64,000 nucleotides of DNA from contig CAUYUJ010016069.1 of NCBI GenBank assembly GCA_963575745.1, positions 92,501 through 156,500 of the forward strand. Direction: 5' to 3'. Source of the stretch: Prorocentrum cordatum. Taxonomy: Eukaryota; Sar; Dinophyceae; Prorocentrales; Prorocentraceae. Position 1 is the first letter of the stretch, and each line of letters starts with the position of its first letter. Below the pieces are notes generated by a model. The model was given only the letters and a program-made list of their open reading frames with translations. It made no database searches and was not told the DNA's origin. The position numbers were made by a program, and so were the translations under genes. Below, in pieces: positions 41,324 through 51,309 of this stretch.

Positions 41324-42598
41324 GCACCACTTCTTCGTGGCGCTGCTCAAACGGAAGAAGAATCAAGGGAGCAGCTGGATATCGTGGCTCGGCGCTGGGC
41401 CCTCGCGGAGCAGGGGCAAGGCTACTGGGTGCAACTACGCCATGGGCTTGGCCTGTCTGCTGGAGCTGCCCGGAAACTGGAACCAGTGGAACCTGGAGCG
41501 GCAGGTGAAAGACGCTGGCAGCCACAAGGCCTCCAGATACGGCCCTGTGGGCGCCGGCTGGTCCCCGCAGTTTCTGACCGACGCCTCGGACAGCCTGAAG
41601 TTCGCGTTTGACCACAACCCGGGCTGGATCGTCGCCCCCAATCCGTACACCACATCGTGGCCGAACGGCCACGGCTCCCACGAGATGCGGAAATCACACA
41701 TGGCGCCGAGCGTCCTGCTCCTGGCCCAGGCGGCCGAGATGGCGGGCGCGGACATGAGGGTGATCCCCATGCACCGCGACGCGGCGGAGCTGCTGCTGGC
41801 GGACTGCCGGCACCGGCACGACCTGGAGGGCTGCCCGGGCCAGGCCGACACCCTCGCCACGAACGCCCGGGAGTACGCCGACCAGATGCGGCAGCTGGAT
41901 CCCGCCTTTTACGCCGGCAACTGCATCCGGTACCACGACCTCGACAACATCACCAGGGGCATCCAGCACGCTCTGGCGGGGAGCCGCGCCACCCTGGGCG
42001 AGGACATCGCGACGGCGGTGCGGGGTGCCTGGCGCAACAAGCACAGGGACCCCGAGGAGTTGGGATGGGCATGCGTCCACTAGTCGACCCCTTTCTTTTA
42101 GGATGCGTTTGGGGTCGGTTTTGTGGCCCCAGGGCGGCCAACGCCAGCATTCTCCCCCCCCCCCGCCCCCCAAAACGGCATTTACCTTTTTGCTGGGTTT
42201 GGCAAACCGTGCTTTTCCATGTTTGTCGAGTTTTACATTTTCACTTGATTTGCACTTTTGCTGTTCATGTAGAGAGTAGCGGCCGAGCGCCCATGCCAAC
42301 GGAGGAGGCCCTGGAGCCGAGCGTCCAGAGGATGGCCGAGCCCATCCGGCCTCCGCTAGAGGAGGTGCTCCAGCTGTGCCAGGACGCGCAGGCGCTGGCG
42401 GACTCCCTACATTTGATGCACCCCCCAGGCTCCCCCGTGCAGCATCGGCGGCGTGCCAGGGTGCGTGGCTCGACGGGGCTGGCCTGCTACGAAGCCATTG
42501 GGGGGCTCTCCCAAGCCCTCCCGCCTTCTGTCGGTACCCTCGCGATGGGTACAGAAAGGATGGGTACGAGAAAGGGCACCAATACCTGTCCATTTTGA
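41324..42598 (+). CDS. Sulfotransferase-like protein, partial, with one intron
   Basis: Plus-strand coding with strong GC3 bias. A splice acceptor CCCCAG at 41,318-41,323 opens the exon (HHFFVALLKRKK), which runs to a GT donor at 42,059. The text GCNYAMGLACLLELP, GWIVAPNPYTTSWP, MRVIPMHRDAAELLLADCRH and MRQLDPAFYAGNCIRYHDL fits the second half of sulfotransferase-like proteins, where the R-V-I-x-x-x-R-D strand corresponds to the PAPS 3'-phosphate-binding segment. The P-loop half would be in exons further upstream, which were not found. Exon 2 (from 42,277) adds PTEEALEPSVQRMAEPIRP and the helix EEVLQLCQDAQALADSLH; its end is uncertain (TGA at 42,596-42,598, or a donor near 42,461). Known members transfer sulfate from PAPS to glycans or small molecules; the substrate here is unknown. 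No frameshift within the main exon, so probably a living gene. Confidence 0.45.
42059..42276 (+). other. Predicted intron of the sulfotransferase-like gene
   Basis: GT donor inside CCCGAGGA|GTTGGG and acceptor at the third AG of GTAGAGAG|TAGCGG keep the frame (phase 2), which a splice at the first or second AG would not. It includes a C/G-rich run at 42,150-42,175 and a T-rich 3' half. GAG and AGT words stand at both borders. Confidence 0.4.
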
Positions 42599-43184
42599 AA
42601 AGGGGTCGCTGTCGGCGTCGCTGCGGACGCTGTCCATTTGAGACAGAATGCCGCTTGCCCAACCAGCGGCCGCTGTCGGTTTTGGACAACCTGTGCTGTT
42701 GAACATCGTACCATTCCTTCCGCGCCCATTTCGGGCATTCAAATTCTGGGAAGCCTTCTCTTGGAATCCCCTTCTGAGTAGCCTCCCCGTGCGTCCTCTC
42801 CCAGGTCCACCCTTGCTTGGCTGCGCCAGGCTATGGCTTTCCCACACGTCGGTGATCAAATAGAGTGAATATTTGGAAACCCATCCTCGGGTGCGATTCT
42901 GGAGTATTCCGACGCCCCCCGGGGCCCCGTTTCTCAAAATTCGCTTGCCCGAAGTAGTGGAAACCCATCGGCCCTCGGAAGATGGGCGCTCGGCGAGGGC
43001 CTCTGGGTTTCCCACGGTTCGAGCCATAGGAGTTCCAGCTTGACCACTGCCCCCTGCCCCCCCTTTCCGACCCCAGACCCCCGACGTCATGATCTGTTCA
43101 GAACGTCGACCTCCAGAGGTCTCGACCCATTCCCCCGGACCCGCTTTTTGGGCTGAGGCCGACCCTCCGGAGAGAGAGACAGGC
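42599..43184. other. Region without a recognised gene
   Basis: Ordinary GC-rich sequence. GGAAACCCAT occurs at 42,870 and 42,959, with an inverted CTGGGTTTCC near 43,004. No gene. Confidence 0.4.
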
Positions 43185-43344
43185 CGTCCTGCCAGGGCTC
43201 GAGCTAAACGGTGCTTTGGCAATGTCGTGGACCGTTTTCGTTTTGACTTCGTTTTGCAGCAAATGTGGAACGAAGACAGAACTAGGGCTGACGAAAACAA
43301 AACGAAAACGGAAAACACGGTTTCACTCGAGCCCTGCGTCCTGC
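43185..43344. mobile_element. hAT-like MITE, family A copy 1, with 8-bp target duplication
   Basis: Element 43,193-43,336 with terminal inverted repeats CAGGGCTCGAGCTAAAC and GTTTCACTCGAGCCCTG (15 of 17 pair). It is flanked on both sides by CGTCCTGC (43,185-43,192; 43,337-43,344). Inner arms CCGTTTTCGTTTTG and AAAACGAAAACGG also pair. An 8-bp duplication and CAGGG ends are typical of hAT-derived elements. Non-coding. Confidence 0.8.
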
Positions 43345-43483
43345 TCTCTTCCCATGGCCCCGCGGGGTCTGGAGCCCCGCCGCCGCCCCCCCCCCTGGCG
43401 CGCGCCGCCCACGGCCGGCGACCCCGGCGCCGCCCTGGCTCGGCTGGTGGCGCGGGCTCTGCGGAGCGCTGCTGGGGCTCTAC

Positions 43484-43700
43484 CTCTCGGGCCGGAGGAG
43501 AGGGGGGGGGGACTGGGGCAGGGGGGGGGGCACGACATCTGCGGTCGCGCAGCTGGTCTTTCGGCCCCCTCGCGAGGGGCCCATTCCTCGAGATCCATGG
43601 CCGCCTGCGGCGCCGGGAGGCGCCGGGAAAGTCAGCTCCACGTGAGCTGAGGCTCAACCCCCCCCCCCTTTGCTATCCCCCCCTTTCGCCCGACCCGAGC
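43484..43700. mobile_element. Palindromic MITE-like element, family B copy 1
   Basis: Ends CTCTCGGGCCGGAGGAGAGG with a long G run and, inverted, CCCCCCTTTCGCCCGACCCG. The interior shares TCGGCCCC, CGAGGGGCCCATTCCTCG, CGGCGCCGGGAGGCGCCGGG and GTGAGCTGA with copy 2 at 55.6 kb, all of them palindromic words. Confidence 0.7.
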
Positions 43701-43871
43701 CTCGCTCTCGCGCTCGCAGCGCGGGCGGGCTGCGCCGGGGCGCCCCGTGGCGAGGTCGGGTCGGCAGAGGCCTAGCGGAGCGGCCGCCATCGGGCCAGGC
43801 TCCGCGCCGCGGCAGGGCGAGCCCTCCTCGAGCTCTGCCCCTCTCCTGCTTCGCCCGCCGCCTCCCCTCGG
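43701..43871. other. Spacer between palindromic elements
   Basis: GC-rich, no gene. Confidence 0.4.
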
Positions 43872-44024
43872 CAGGGCTCGAGCTGAACGCTAGTCGGGGG
43901 ATTTCGTGGGCCGTTTTCGCTTTGATCTCGTCTTGCAGCCAAGGCGGAGCGAAGCCCGAACGAGGGAGCACGACAGCGAAAACAAGACAGGAGCGGAATA
44001 AACTGGATAATTAGCTCGAGCCCA
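43872..44024. mobile_element. hAT-like MITE, family A copy 2
   Basis: CAGGGCTCGAGCTGAAC at the left and ATTAGCTCGAGCCC at the right; the interior CGTGGGCCGTTTTCGCTTTG and GCGAAAACAAGAC align with copy 1. The right tip is changed and no target duplication is visible, so this copy looks older. Confidence 0.7.
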
Positions 44025-44391
44025 CGTCCTCCCGCATCCATCCTCCGCCCCCCGGGGTCGTCGTCCTCTTGCTTCTTTAGCGCTGCGGCTTCGGGGCACC
44101 TCGTCTGTGCCCCAACTTGGTATCGTTTCTTGTGCTTGATGCGGGCTCGACGCGGATTTGGCGTGGATTCGACGCGGATTCGACGCGGATTCGACGAGTC
44201 CGACATGGATTTGACACGGAGTCGACGCGGATAGGGCGCGACATGACAGACAGGGGCCCTCGATGGTGCAACGTAGCGTATTGCTCATATTGTTAGTTAT
44301 TCCTCTTCTTACTTCCTTTGCCTCCTTCGATTTCTTAGGTTCCTTCGTTGCCGTTGCTTCTTTCACTTCCTTCACTTCCTCCTCCTCCTCC
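44025..44391. repeat. Spacer with GATTCGACGCG tandem repeat
   Basis: Four to five worn copies of a 10-11-bp unit GATTCGACGCG between 44,150 and 44,240, then TTCCTT/CTC words leading to the leader relic. No gene is seen; minus readings rich in Asn-Pro-Arg follow the repeat. Confidence 0.7.
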
Positions 44392-44413
44392 TCCGTAGCC
44401 ATTTTAGCTTACA
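44392..44413 (+). other. Degenerate relic spliced leader at the 5' end of LINE-B
   Basis: TCCGTAGCCATTTT is identical to the leader's first 14 positions; the remainder (AGCTTACA) has four changes, 18 of 22 in all. As at 27.86 kb it follows a CTC-rich run and points into coding sequence on the same strand. Confidence 0.6.
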
Positions 44414-44639
44414 ATGTTCGTTGCCCGTGGCAGAGCACGGAGGCCCTTGGTCCAGGGCCAGTTTTGGACTGCAGCTTTCGCCTTCCTCGCGACCGCGTGG
44501 TTGTGCTCCGCCTGCGGCTGGCCTCCATATCACTCCTAGTCGTTCTCTGCTGCGGACCTTTGGGCCAAAGGAGCTGTCAAGCTCGCCGCCAGTCGAATGC
44601 CCGCTCAGCACCAAGGCCAAGTGGGCGCAGCCATGTCCA

Positions 44640-45400
44640 AGGACAAGTGGGCGCAGCCATGTCCGCATTCGCCGAAACCGCTTAGAAAGCAGAGTTCATC
44701 GCCGTCGCTCTTAAAACCCCGCTTCTGGCATAGTTCTCCGCGGCTAACTTCGACATCAACGCAATCATGCGCAAAGCCACCGGCCCTGGCAAACACAGGA
44801 CACCCCAGTCCCCCCAGTACTTGTACGTCTCCACCGACAAGTCGCCACGCATGTATCGGCAAGAAGTCCAACTCAAGAAATTCAGCAAGCTCCTCGCCGC
44901 CAAGTTCCAGCACATGTAGCCCATAATCCACCGAACTCAACGATTCCTGTCTGTGAGCGGCAGGTGCGGCACGCCCATCTTTCGTGTCTCCGCTGGTGCC
45001 TCAGCCGACGAGGCGTCCAACGCTCGCAGGTCCTATGCTGGTGAACCATATGGTACTGACGGTACGGCTAAACAGCAGCTCGTCTCCGAGCCCGCCGCCG
45101 CCTTCGCAGGCCCAGGGGCGTCAGTGTCGTGGCTTTGACGCTCGGTGGTCTCCTCGGTTCACTCACCCGTCCAAGGACGGATTACGTACCGTGTCGTGTA
45201 AGTCTCAAGCCCTGCGTGGACGCTCGGCTGCCGGGCTCGACGCGAAGAGGGCGATGTTTGTCCCGTATTTGCGCCAGGGAGCAGTCATTGCCATCCAGTG
45301 CGCGCAGCAACGAGGCCGACCCTCAGCTGTTCGCCGAGTCCACGCTTCACCGTTCCCTGTCCTAACGCTCCGAGTCCGCGGGCGGCGTCGCCTTCCTGAT
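44640..45400 (+). pseudogene. LINE-B region before the endonuclease
   Basis: Around 44,690-44,920 one plus frame reads FSAANFDINAIMRKATGPGK, then YLYVSTDKSPRMYRQEVQLK and KFSKLLAAKFQHM, an ORF1-like or N-terminal segment. A stop follows, and the text up to 45,130 (RCGTPIFRVSAGASADEASN) continues in another frame. Two copies of AGTGGGCGCAGCCATGTCC lie at about 44,620-44,660. No zinc knuckle is seen. Confidence 0.4.
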
Positions 45401-45929
45401 CACCTTCGACAGGTGCGAATTACAAGTTCCTGCTCGCCAGCGCTGCAAACGCGATTTTTTAGACATTTCCCCTGGCCGCGTCGCCGAGATTGGCATTCAG
45501 AACGCCGCCCGCCAGCGCGAAACTACAATCTTTAACGTGCACAACCACGAGCCCTCGCCCACAGACAGAACCAAATTCTCAGCAGCGTGGCAAGCTGCTC
45601 TTGCTCAAGCAGCGCTGAACGCGTCTACCCACAGCCTCGGGGTAACCGGCGACTTCAATATTTCCGCGTTGCCGCTGGACACTTTTCATAGACCAGTCGA
45701 TGCCAGCACCGCTGCCCGTTGCCAGCACCAACCGACTTTCTGGGAAGTCATCTTCAGCTCCGTCCTGGAAGTTTCTGCACGACCGATGATTCACCAATGC
45801 GTTGCCAATTATGCCGAGGCCACCATCGACCGCTTCTTCGCCCCCCCCAGCGCGCACCACTTCCCGCATCTCGAGGCTCGCCTCATCTGCGACAGCCACT
45901 CTCTTGGAGCGATCGGGCGAACCTGCTAG
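45401..45929 (+). pseudogene. LINE-B APE-type endonuclease, C-terminal half
   Basis: One frame gives FLDISPGRVAEIGIQNAARQ, followed by FNVHNHEPSPTDRTKFSAAW and SLGVTGDFNISALPLD. G-D-F-N is the conserved catalytic motif of AP-endonuclease-like LINE nucleases and P-G-R plus F-N-V-H-N are the usual preceding strands. The final part (HHFPHLEARLICDSHSLG) fits the end of the domain, where S/D-H is expected. The beginning, with the first Asn and Glu, is out of frame upstream. The nuclease would nick target DNA. Confidence 0.7.
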
Positions 45930-47059
45930 CGACCATGAAGATCTGCGCTTTCGCCTACGCCCAAGGGCCTGGGGGCCCCCCAGTCGAGCGGGGCTCCCGC
46001 GTTCATCTTCGAGTCCTGGCACCACAAGCGACGCTGCGCCCGCTTCCCGTACTGCGCCTGCGTCGGCGGGATGGCCCTTGTCGCCAAGTGGCGGTCCACT
46101 AAGCTGACGCCGCTGCAGCGTCGCAGAAGGCCCGCGACGCCATCGGCAGGACCCCCCCGACGGAGATCATCGACGACAGCATGACCAGCAACGAAGAAGC
46201 GTGGGCGCTGACGCTCCGTAGCATAGCTCAAGCTGCGTGGTTCCACGACGTGCGCCTCGCGCGGTTGCTCGCCTCCGGCGCTGCTGCAGGCGCAGAGCGC
46301 GTCCGCGTCCGCGACCTTTCCGTCGCGCTCGGCAACCCCGGCGCCGTCGCCGATATCCTTCACTCCGCCAGCTCCGCGGTCTCTGACTCGCAGGCAACTG
46401 GCGGCCGCTCGCTCGCGCGCCGCCAACCAGGGCGGTGGGTGGACTAGAAGTGTCTACACGTGTCTCGCCAAGACCTTGAGACATTAAAGTACGTCGGACC
46501 AACATGCATACCCCCTTCCCCGAAAGTCAAAGTTGACGGGTTTAGGCGGTAGGCCAAAGGCCAGGGACAACATGTGGACATTTCAACTTCGGGTTTAGGG
46601 GGGGGGTGCGAAGCAAGGGCATTTCGGAGGTGTGGTTGTTATCATGTTGCGTCGCCTTCCCGCCATGGGTGTGGGCACTTTTTGTCTGGGCACCGGGGGA
46701 ACGACCGCCAGCTCGGCGACGCATGGAGACCGTTGGCCCGCCGTGAGGGCCAGAGAGGCGAGCTCTGGAAACCGTTCGCAAAGCGCTGGGTGCTCGCTGA
46801 CATCCGCGCCCCCACTGGCAGCCACCGCAACGCGGTCGCCGACCCGAGGGCCAAGCAAAGCGCCATCCAGCAGCACTGGGGCAAGGTCTTCGCCGCCGAA
46901 CCCGTCGACGTCCACGGCGCGCGGCACTGCCTGGGCGTATCGTTTCTTCATCGCCCCCCCGCTCCACCTTTGATTAGTGCCAGGACCTCCAGGCCTTCGC
47001 GATGCAGGTCGCGAAGCAGGCGACTCGGCGCCTGGGTCCGCCTGGCCGCGCTGCCGCGC
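45930..47059 (+). pseudogene. LINE-B linker between endonuclease and RT
   Basis: Readable islands in changing frames: EEAWALTLRSIAQAAWFHDV (46,190-46,250) and NAVADPRAKQSAIQQHWGKV (46,830-46,890), the latter matching the segment with HW and F that precedes LINE RTs. Stretches between are low-complexity Ala/Arg readings. Confidence 0.5.
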
Positions 47060-47860
47060 CATGCTCAAAGTGCCCGGCGGCATCGAGGCACTCGCCGACA
47101 TCGACGCCTCCATCGCCCGCGGCGGCCCCGCCCCCCGCGGCCTCAACTTCTCGCTGATGGTCGTGCCCCCGAAGGGCGACGAGCCGCGGGGCAGCTTCGA
47201 GTGCGCCGGGGGCCCTGGTGACCTCTGGCCCTGACCGTTGGCCGTGCGAAACTCCGGCGTCAAAATGCTAGTATCCGGTGCCGGCCGCAAGTTTCACAAC
47301 GCGGTCCGCGTGGCATCCGCCGAACAGCAGGGCTTGCTCCTGGCAGACAGTTCCCGAACAACATCGCCACCGTTGATTCCCTCGCTCGCCAGCTCAGCAT
47401 CACCGCCGACGCCGCCGGCGCCATGCCTTGCTTAGCTAGCGCGGACATCGCAGCCGTGCCCCCCGGCCTCCTGCGCGCGCGGCTCTGGGAGATGCTTGAC
47501 AGACGGGGTGTGCGCGGGCCGAGGCTCGCTGTCATCCAGGAGCTGCATCATACCCATCGTCTTCCTGGAGCTGGACGGCGCCCGCAGACCATCGCTCATC
47601 GCCAAATAGGGCGCGGCGCAAGGGCGCCAATTGAGCGGCGCGCCATGGGCGCTCATCTTCGACCCGGCCATCGCGGGCATCGGGCGCGAGCTGGATGGGG
47701 CTCGGCCGAGGCTTCATCGGCGCGTGCGCCGGGCGGCGCTGCGCGACATCGAACAGCTTTTCCCTCATCTTCAAGCTGCGCGGCTCTATGCGGGGCTTCT
47801 GCCGCAGCCCGCGAAGTGCATCTTTGCGCCCTCGTGGGCGCTGCCCCCGCCGCCGCTCAC
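47060..47860 (+). pseudogene. LINE-B reverse transcriptase, catalytic motif lost
   Basis: Motifs in order, in changing frames: LNFSLMVVPPKGDEP (47,145-47,190), the opening RT strand with P-K-G; AVRNSGVKMLVSGAGRKF (47,240-47,295), the R-P-L-x-x-x-N-S region; NNIATVDSLARQLS (47,350-47,395); a worn motif A near PCLASADIAAVPPGL; motif B as GAAQGRQLSGAPWALIFDP (47,610-47,670). Behind it GRGFIGACA runs straight into AALRDIEQLFPHL where A-D-D should stand. YAGLLPQPAKCIFAPSW follows, the motif with K-C. Loss of the Asp pair means this copy cannot be active. Confidence 0.65.
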
Positions 47861-49230
47861 TGCCGCGGCCCGGCGCGTCCCCGGCGCGATCCGCCCGCAG
47901 CGGCGCCACTTCGGGGTCGAGAGCTACGCGCGCTGCCAGGGCGCCTTCGCGGAGCCCAGCGCCCCCCCGACGACGCAATGGAATGGTGGTCCGGCGGGGC
48001 TGCGCGCAGATCCTCGGCGATTCGCGGGCTCCCCTCCAGCGGGGCATCAAACTGTGCAGCGCTGCCGCCGTCGCGTACCTCGCCTGCGTCGGGCAGTCAT
48101 TCCCGCCGCCGCCGCGCTGCCTTGCCAGCCCGCGCACACGTCTACGCGCTGCCCCCTCGAGCTTCGCGAAAGTGGACATCTCCGATGTCGAGCGCTGTTC
48201 TTGCGCGGGCATGCCGCCGGCATTGGGCGCATTTCTTTCGGCCAGTTCGCGGCGCCCAGCCGCCGCCGCAGTTGCCATGTTCAATGCGCCCTCATAACGG
48301 CGCCGCGCCGCGGCGGAGGGCGCCCAGACCATGGGCCGGCTGGATCGAGGCGGGCCGCTGGAGCGCCGGCTGCTGGGGGGGCCAGCTCTCGATCGCCCGG
48401 CGCTTCGGGCTCTCCGTCGACAGCCAGTTCTGCTCGAAGTGCAAGGGCAGCCTGTCCAAGGCCCTCCATCGTTCGCAGGGTTCGGCCTTTCATGTTGAAC
48501 GCCCCCATCGGAGCAGCGCGCCGCCGAGCTGGCGCCGAGGGGCGCCGTGCTCTCATTCTTCGACGCGAAGCTGATGATGGCGCCGAAGTCACGAAAAGCA
48601 AGAACAAGGTCACGAAATGCCCTCAGCAGACTTACCGCCCTGAGCTCCAGCGGCTCCTCAACTTCGACAGCTTCGGCAATGCGATCCTCGAGCGCCTCGA
48701 GGCCTGGTTCCCAGGCGTCGGTTTCAACTTCAGCTCGAGCAAGGGCGGGCTCCTTTCTTTGCAAGATCGGGATGGGGCCCCTGGCGCTGGTCCTCCCTAT
48801 GCCCAAAGGCCCATCGAGTTCCCTAACGAGCGCGCCCTGCGTCTTCTCCATCTTTCGTAGACCGCAGGTCGACGTCATTTACGGGGGCACGCAGCATCCA
48901 GGACGTCACCGCCGCCGCGACGCCGTCGACATCTGCGCGCGCGCGTGGGGCGACGCCGAGTTCTGGCGCGACCGCCGCCTCCAGATGCACAGCGTGGCCC
49001 CCCTGTCTTCGGCCGCCAGTCCGTTGCAAGCGTGGCGGTATCATTCAAAACGCGCAACTTCCTGCGAATCAGCCAGCCGAGCGCCGCCCAGAACACCAAC
49101 TCCGACCCCTTCGGCCCGCGCCACCTATAGCGAGAACGCCGCTGCTGTCGCCGCCGCCCGCCGTTCCCTGAGGCTGTTCGCTGTCCCGTGGGCGGCGCGG
49201 GGCCGCGTGCTGCGTAGATGTGGAATCTGC
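47861..49230 (+). pseudogene. LINE-B thumb and C-terminal region
   Basis: Islands such as IKLCSAAAVAYLACVGQSFP (48,045-48,105), SSFAKVDISDVERCSCAGMP (48,160-48,220) and RLLNFDSFGNAILERLEAWF (48,650-48,710) fit the Leu-rich region after LINE palms. A final segment (DICARAWGDAEFWRDRRLQM near 48,930) may be the 3' end. The element fades into a TCC tract at 49,245. Confidence 0.45.
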
Positions 49231-49244
49231 CGTTGCCCCTCATT

Positions 49245-49330
49245 ATGGCGTTCGCTCCTCCTCCTCTTCCTCCTCCTCCTCATCCTCCTCCTTTTCTTCC
49301 TCGTGCTCTCCCTCCTCCCTCCACGCCACC
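49245..49330. repeat. TCC tract
   Basis: CTCCTCCTC words over about 80 bp directly behind LINE-B. Confidence 0.85.
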
Positions 49331-49799
49331 TGTTCACTTGTTTTTTCGAGAAGTGCCAACTCGTATTCCCCAGACGCGCTACCTTCTGCCATGCCATGAG
49401 TCTTTGCAAGCAGGAGGGGGCTCGTATCATGGATTGAGAACGGTCCGCATCGTGGGTTCGGCATCGACATAGGAGGTCTGAAAGCTGGCCCCTCTTTTTG
49501 GTCCACGTGCGGGACCGGAGCCTCAGGATTGACAGCCTCGGCCAGGGCCTCCCCATCAGCGCCCAGGCCTTTTTCAACACCTACGCCCTACTCGTTTAAA
49601 AAGGCACCGTGCCCAAATTAAGCCGCACCTTTCCCGAAGATCATGTTCATCGTTTGGCGTCGGAACCCCATGGCACGTGGCTCAGTCCAGGCTTGCGCCA
49701 TACCGCCGACCCCCGGTAAAGGATATGTGCGGTTTCCGAATTCACGCGAATTGTTTGTCAGTTCTGTTGCTGATTCGCCCTCCTCTTCCTTCGCATCTG
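49331..49799. other. Region without a recognised gene
   Basis: Ordinary sequence with short frames only. Confidence 0.4.
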
Positions 49800-50260
49800 C
49801 TTCTTCGGGGCCTTTTGGAGGCCTAAGGGGCGGCCTTTTAGCGTTGCCGCTCAAGGCTCCCAGTTTTTTTGGGGGCCCTCTGGGGGCCTTTTTTTGAGTA
49901 TGGCGGGACATGTTGAGAGTCCTGGGGGCCATCTTGTTGGTGGGGGGCTCCCAGGGTCCGTGCGTGTTCTCCTTCTGGGGCTTCTATTTGGCCCCTTTGG
50001 GGGGCCATCCTGAGAGTTGTTTCATGTATTGGGGGGCCTCTTGGGCCATTTTGCGGCCCTCCATGGCCGTCATGGGCAAGCTTCGGGGGTCTCCCGCGCC
50101 GTTTTGGGCTTGCAAGTGCCCGGCAGGCGAGAACGCGAGAATCATTCAGACAGCGTGGGTGTTCTTGGGGCCTCGCCAACATGTTGGAGGCTCTTCTGGG
50201 GCCATCCCAAAACGCATCTTGGACATCTTGGCGGCCACGGATAGCTTATTTTGAGTTCCT
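49800..50260 (+). repeat. CTTGGGGCC dispersed minisatellite block 6, worn
   Basis: GGGGGCCTTTT, GGGGGCCATCTTG and GGGGCCTCTTGGGCC words in plus orientation, less regular than the other blocks. The shared core is not seen. Confidence 0.6.
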
Positions 50261-50369
50261 GAGGGCCCCAGAGGCTCGTTGACGAACTCGTACACCGAAA
50301 ATGAGCAAGGGCTGCTTGTCTTCGAAGAAGACAGATCAGCCCGAAGGCCTGGCCCACCGGCGCACGTCG

Positions 50370-50900
50370 GCAGGACTAGATATGATGCCTCCGGCTCCAC
50401 AATTTACCAGGTGATCAGCGCGCTCATTGAGATACTGGCCGGTATGGGCCTCCACCTTCCGCCAAATCACATATTCAGCCACTTCATCATAAATGCGGCG
50501 AACTTATGACAAGCCCAATGTTGTGCCGAGCCCGAATAAGCCGCTGAAGCACCCCAGCAGCATACCTGGAATCATATTCTAGAATGGCCTGCGAAATCTT
50601 AGATGGAGCAAGAGAAGACGAAGACGCATTTAAACGATGATGACGACGATGATGCACATGATCACGTAATTACCCAAGATGAAGCAAAGAGCAAAGCGGA
50701 TAGCTTCTCAACATTGTTTGAATGACGAGAGGCCCCGATGAAGTGAGGATCACCAGGGTCAAGAATGGTGGGGCCACAGAAGTCCAGCAGTGTGGAACTC
50801 GATTGCGACGCCACCGTGAACACCTCACCAGAGGCCTCATGATCGGTATCGACATGTGCAGGCCCGTCACAAGATATAACGATTTGCTCCGTCGATTGAA
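50370..50900 (-). pseudogene. LINE-C RNase H domain
   Basis: All catalytic positions can be read although one frame change and stops lie between: VISCDGPAHVD (first Asp), GASRHSNNVEKLSALLFASS (Glu), AILEYDSRYAAGVLQRLI (second Asp), WRKVEAHTGQYLNERADHLV (His loop and last Asp), ending in NCGAGG. The S-N-N-x-x-E block and the E-x-H-T-G-x-x-x-N-E-x-A-D block are strongly diagnostic. The enzyme would remove element RNA after first-strand synthesis. Confidence 0.75.
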
Positions 50901-51030
50901 ACTGTGCAGGAGATGGCTACTGCGGAAGTTGGTTTCCTCGCCGAACAGCGTTCTGTCGATCCCGGGGATCAGCGCATTGTTTAATCCGCTTCTGCGGCGG
51001 CAAAGCAGACCGAAAAGTATCCTCCAGTGG

Positions 51031-51309
51031 TTAAGTATGAGGCTGAACGAGATCCACAACAACATCTTTTCCAGCTCTCCGATCAGCAAGTGCTTGCGTA
51101 GCAATAGCATTCACCCGAAAAATATACGTTGAAACCGCCATTGCGTGATCAAGAGGTACGCCGTGGTCACGACCAGGCACGAGACCACAACGAGCAAGAC
51201 AAGGAGGAAGCCCATTAGGGAAAACATAGTCGGGGACCGCAGGATCAAGATCTGCTCGTTCCATGGCGTTGCATGGGCATTCCCAGAGCCGGTGTCCCAC
51301 TGTCTCCAC
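51031..51309 (-). pseudogene. LINE-C Cys/His segment before RNase H
   Basis: METVGHRLWECPCN followed by LPPCLARCGLVPG: a His-Cys-Cys cluster and a second C-x3-C, the form of zinc-binding linker commonly found between the RT and RNase H of such LINEs. Its end (VVVDLVQPHT) meets a stop before the RNase H. Confidence 0.6.

Larger units (their letters stand above)
44414..49230 (+). mobile_element. LINE-type non-LTR retrotransposon (LINE-B)
   Basis: Plus-strand element in which an APE-type endonuclease (about 45.4-45.9 kb) is followed by RT motifs (47.1-47.9 kb) and thumb-like text to about 49.2 kb. Very GC-rich. Frame changes are frequent, and the RT catalytic aspartates were not found. Its 5' border may be the spliced-leader relic. 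No RNase H or poly-A end was recognised. Confidence 0.7.

Noticed and set aside
50043-50065. GGGCCATTTTGCGGCC, a plus-strand leader candidate
   Set aside because: It lies inside a CTTGGGGCC block, and the match is limited to GCCATTTTG.
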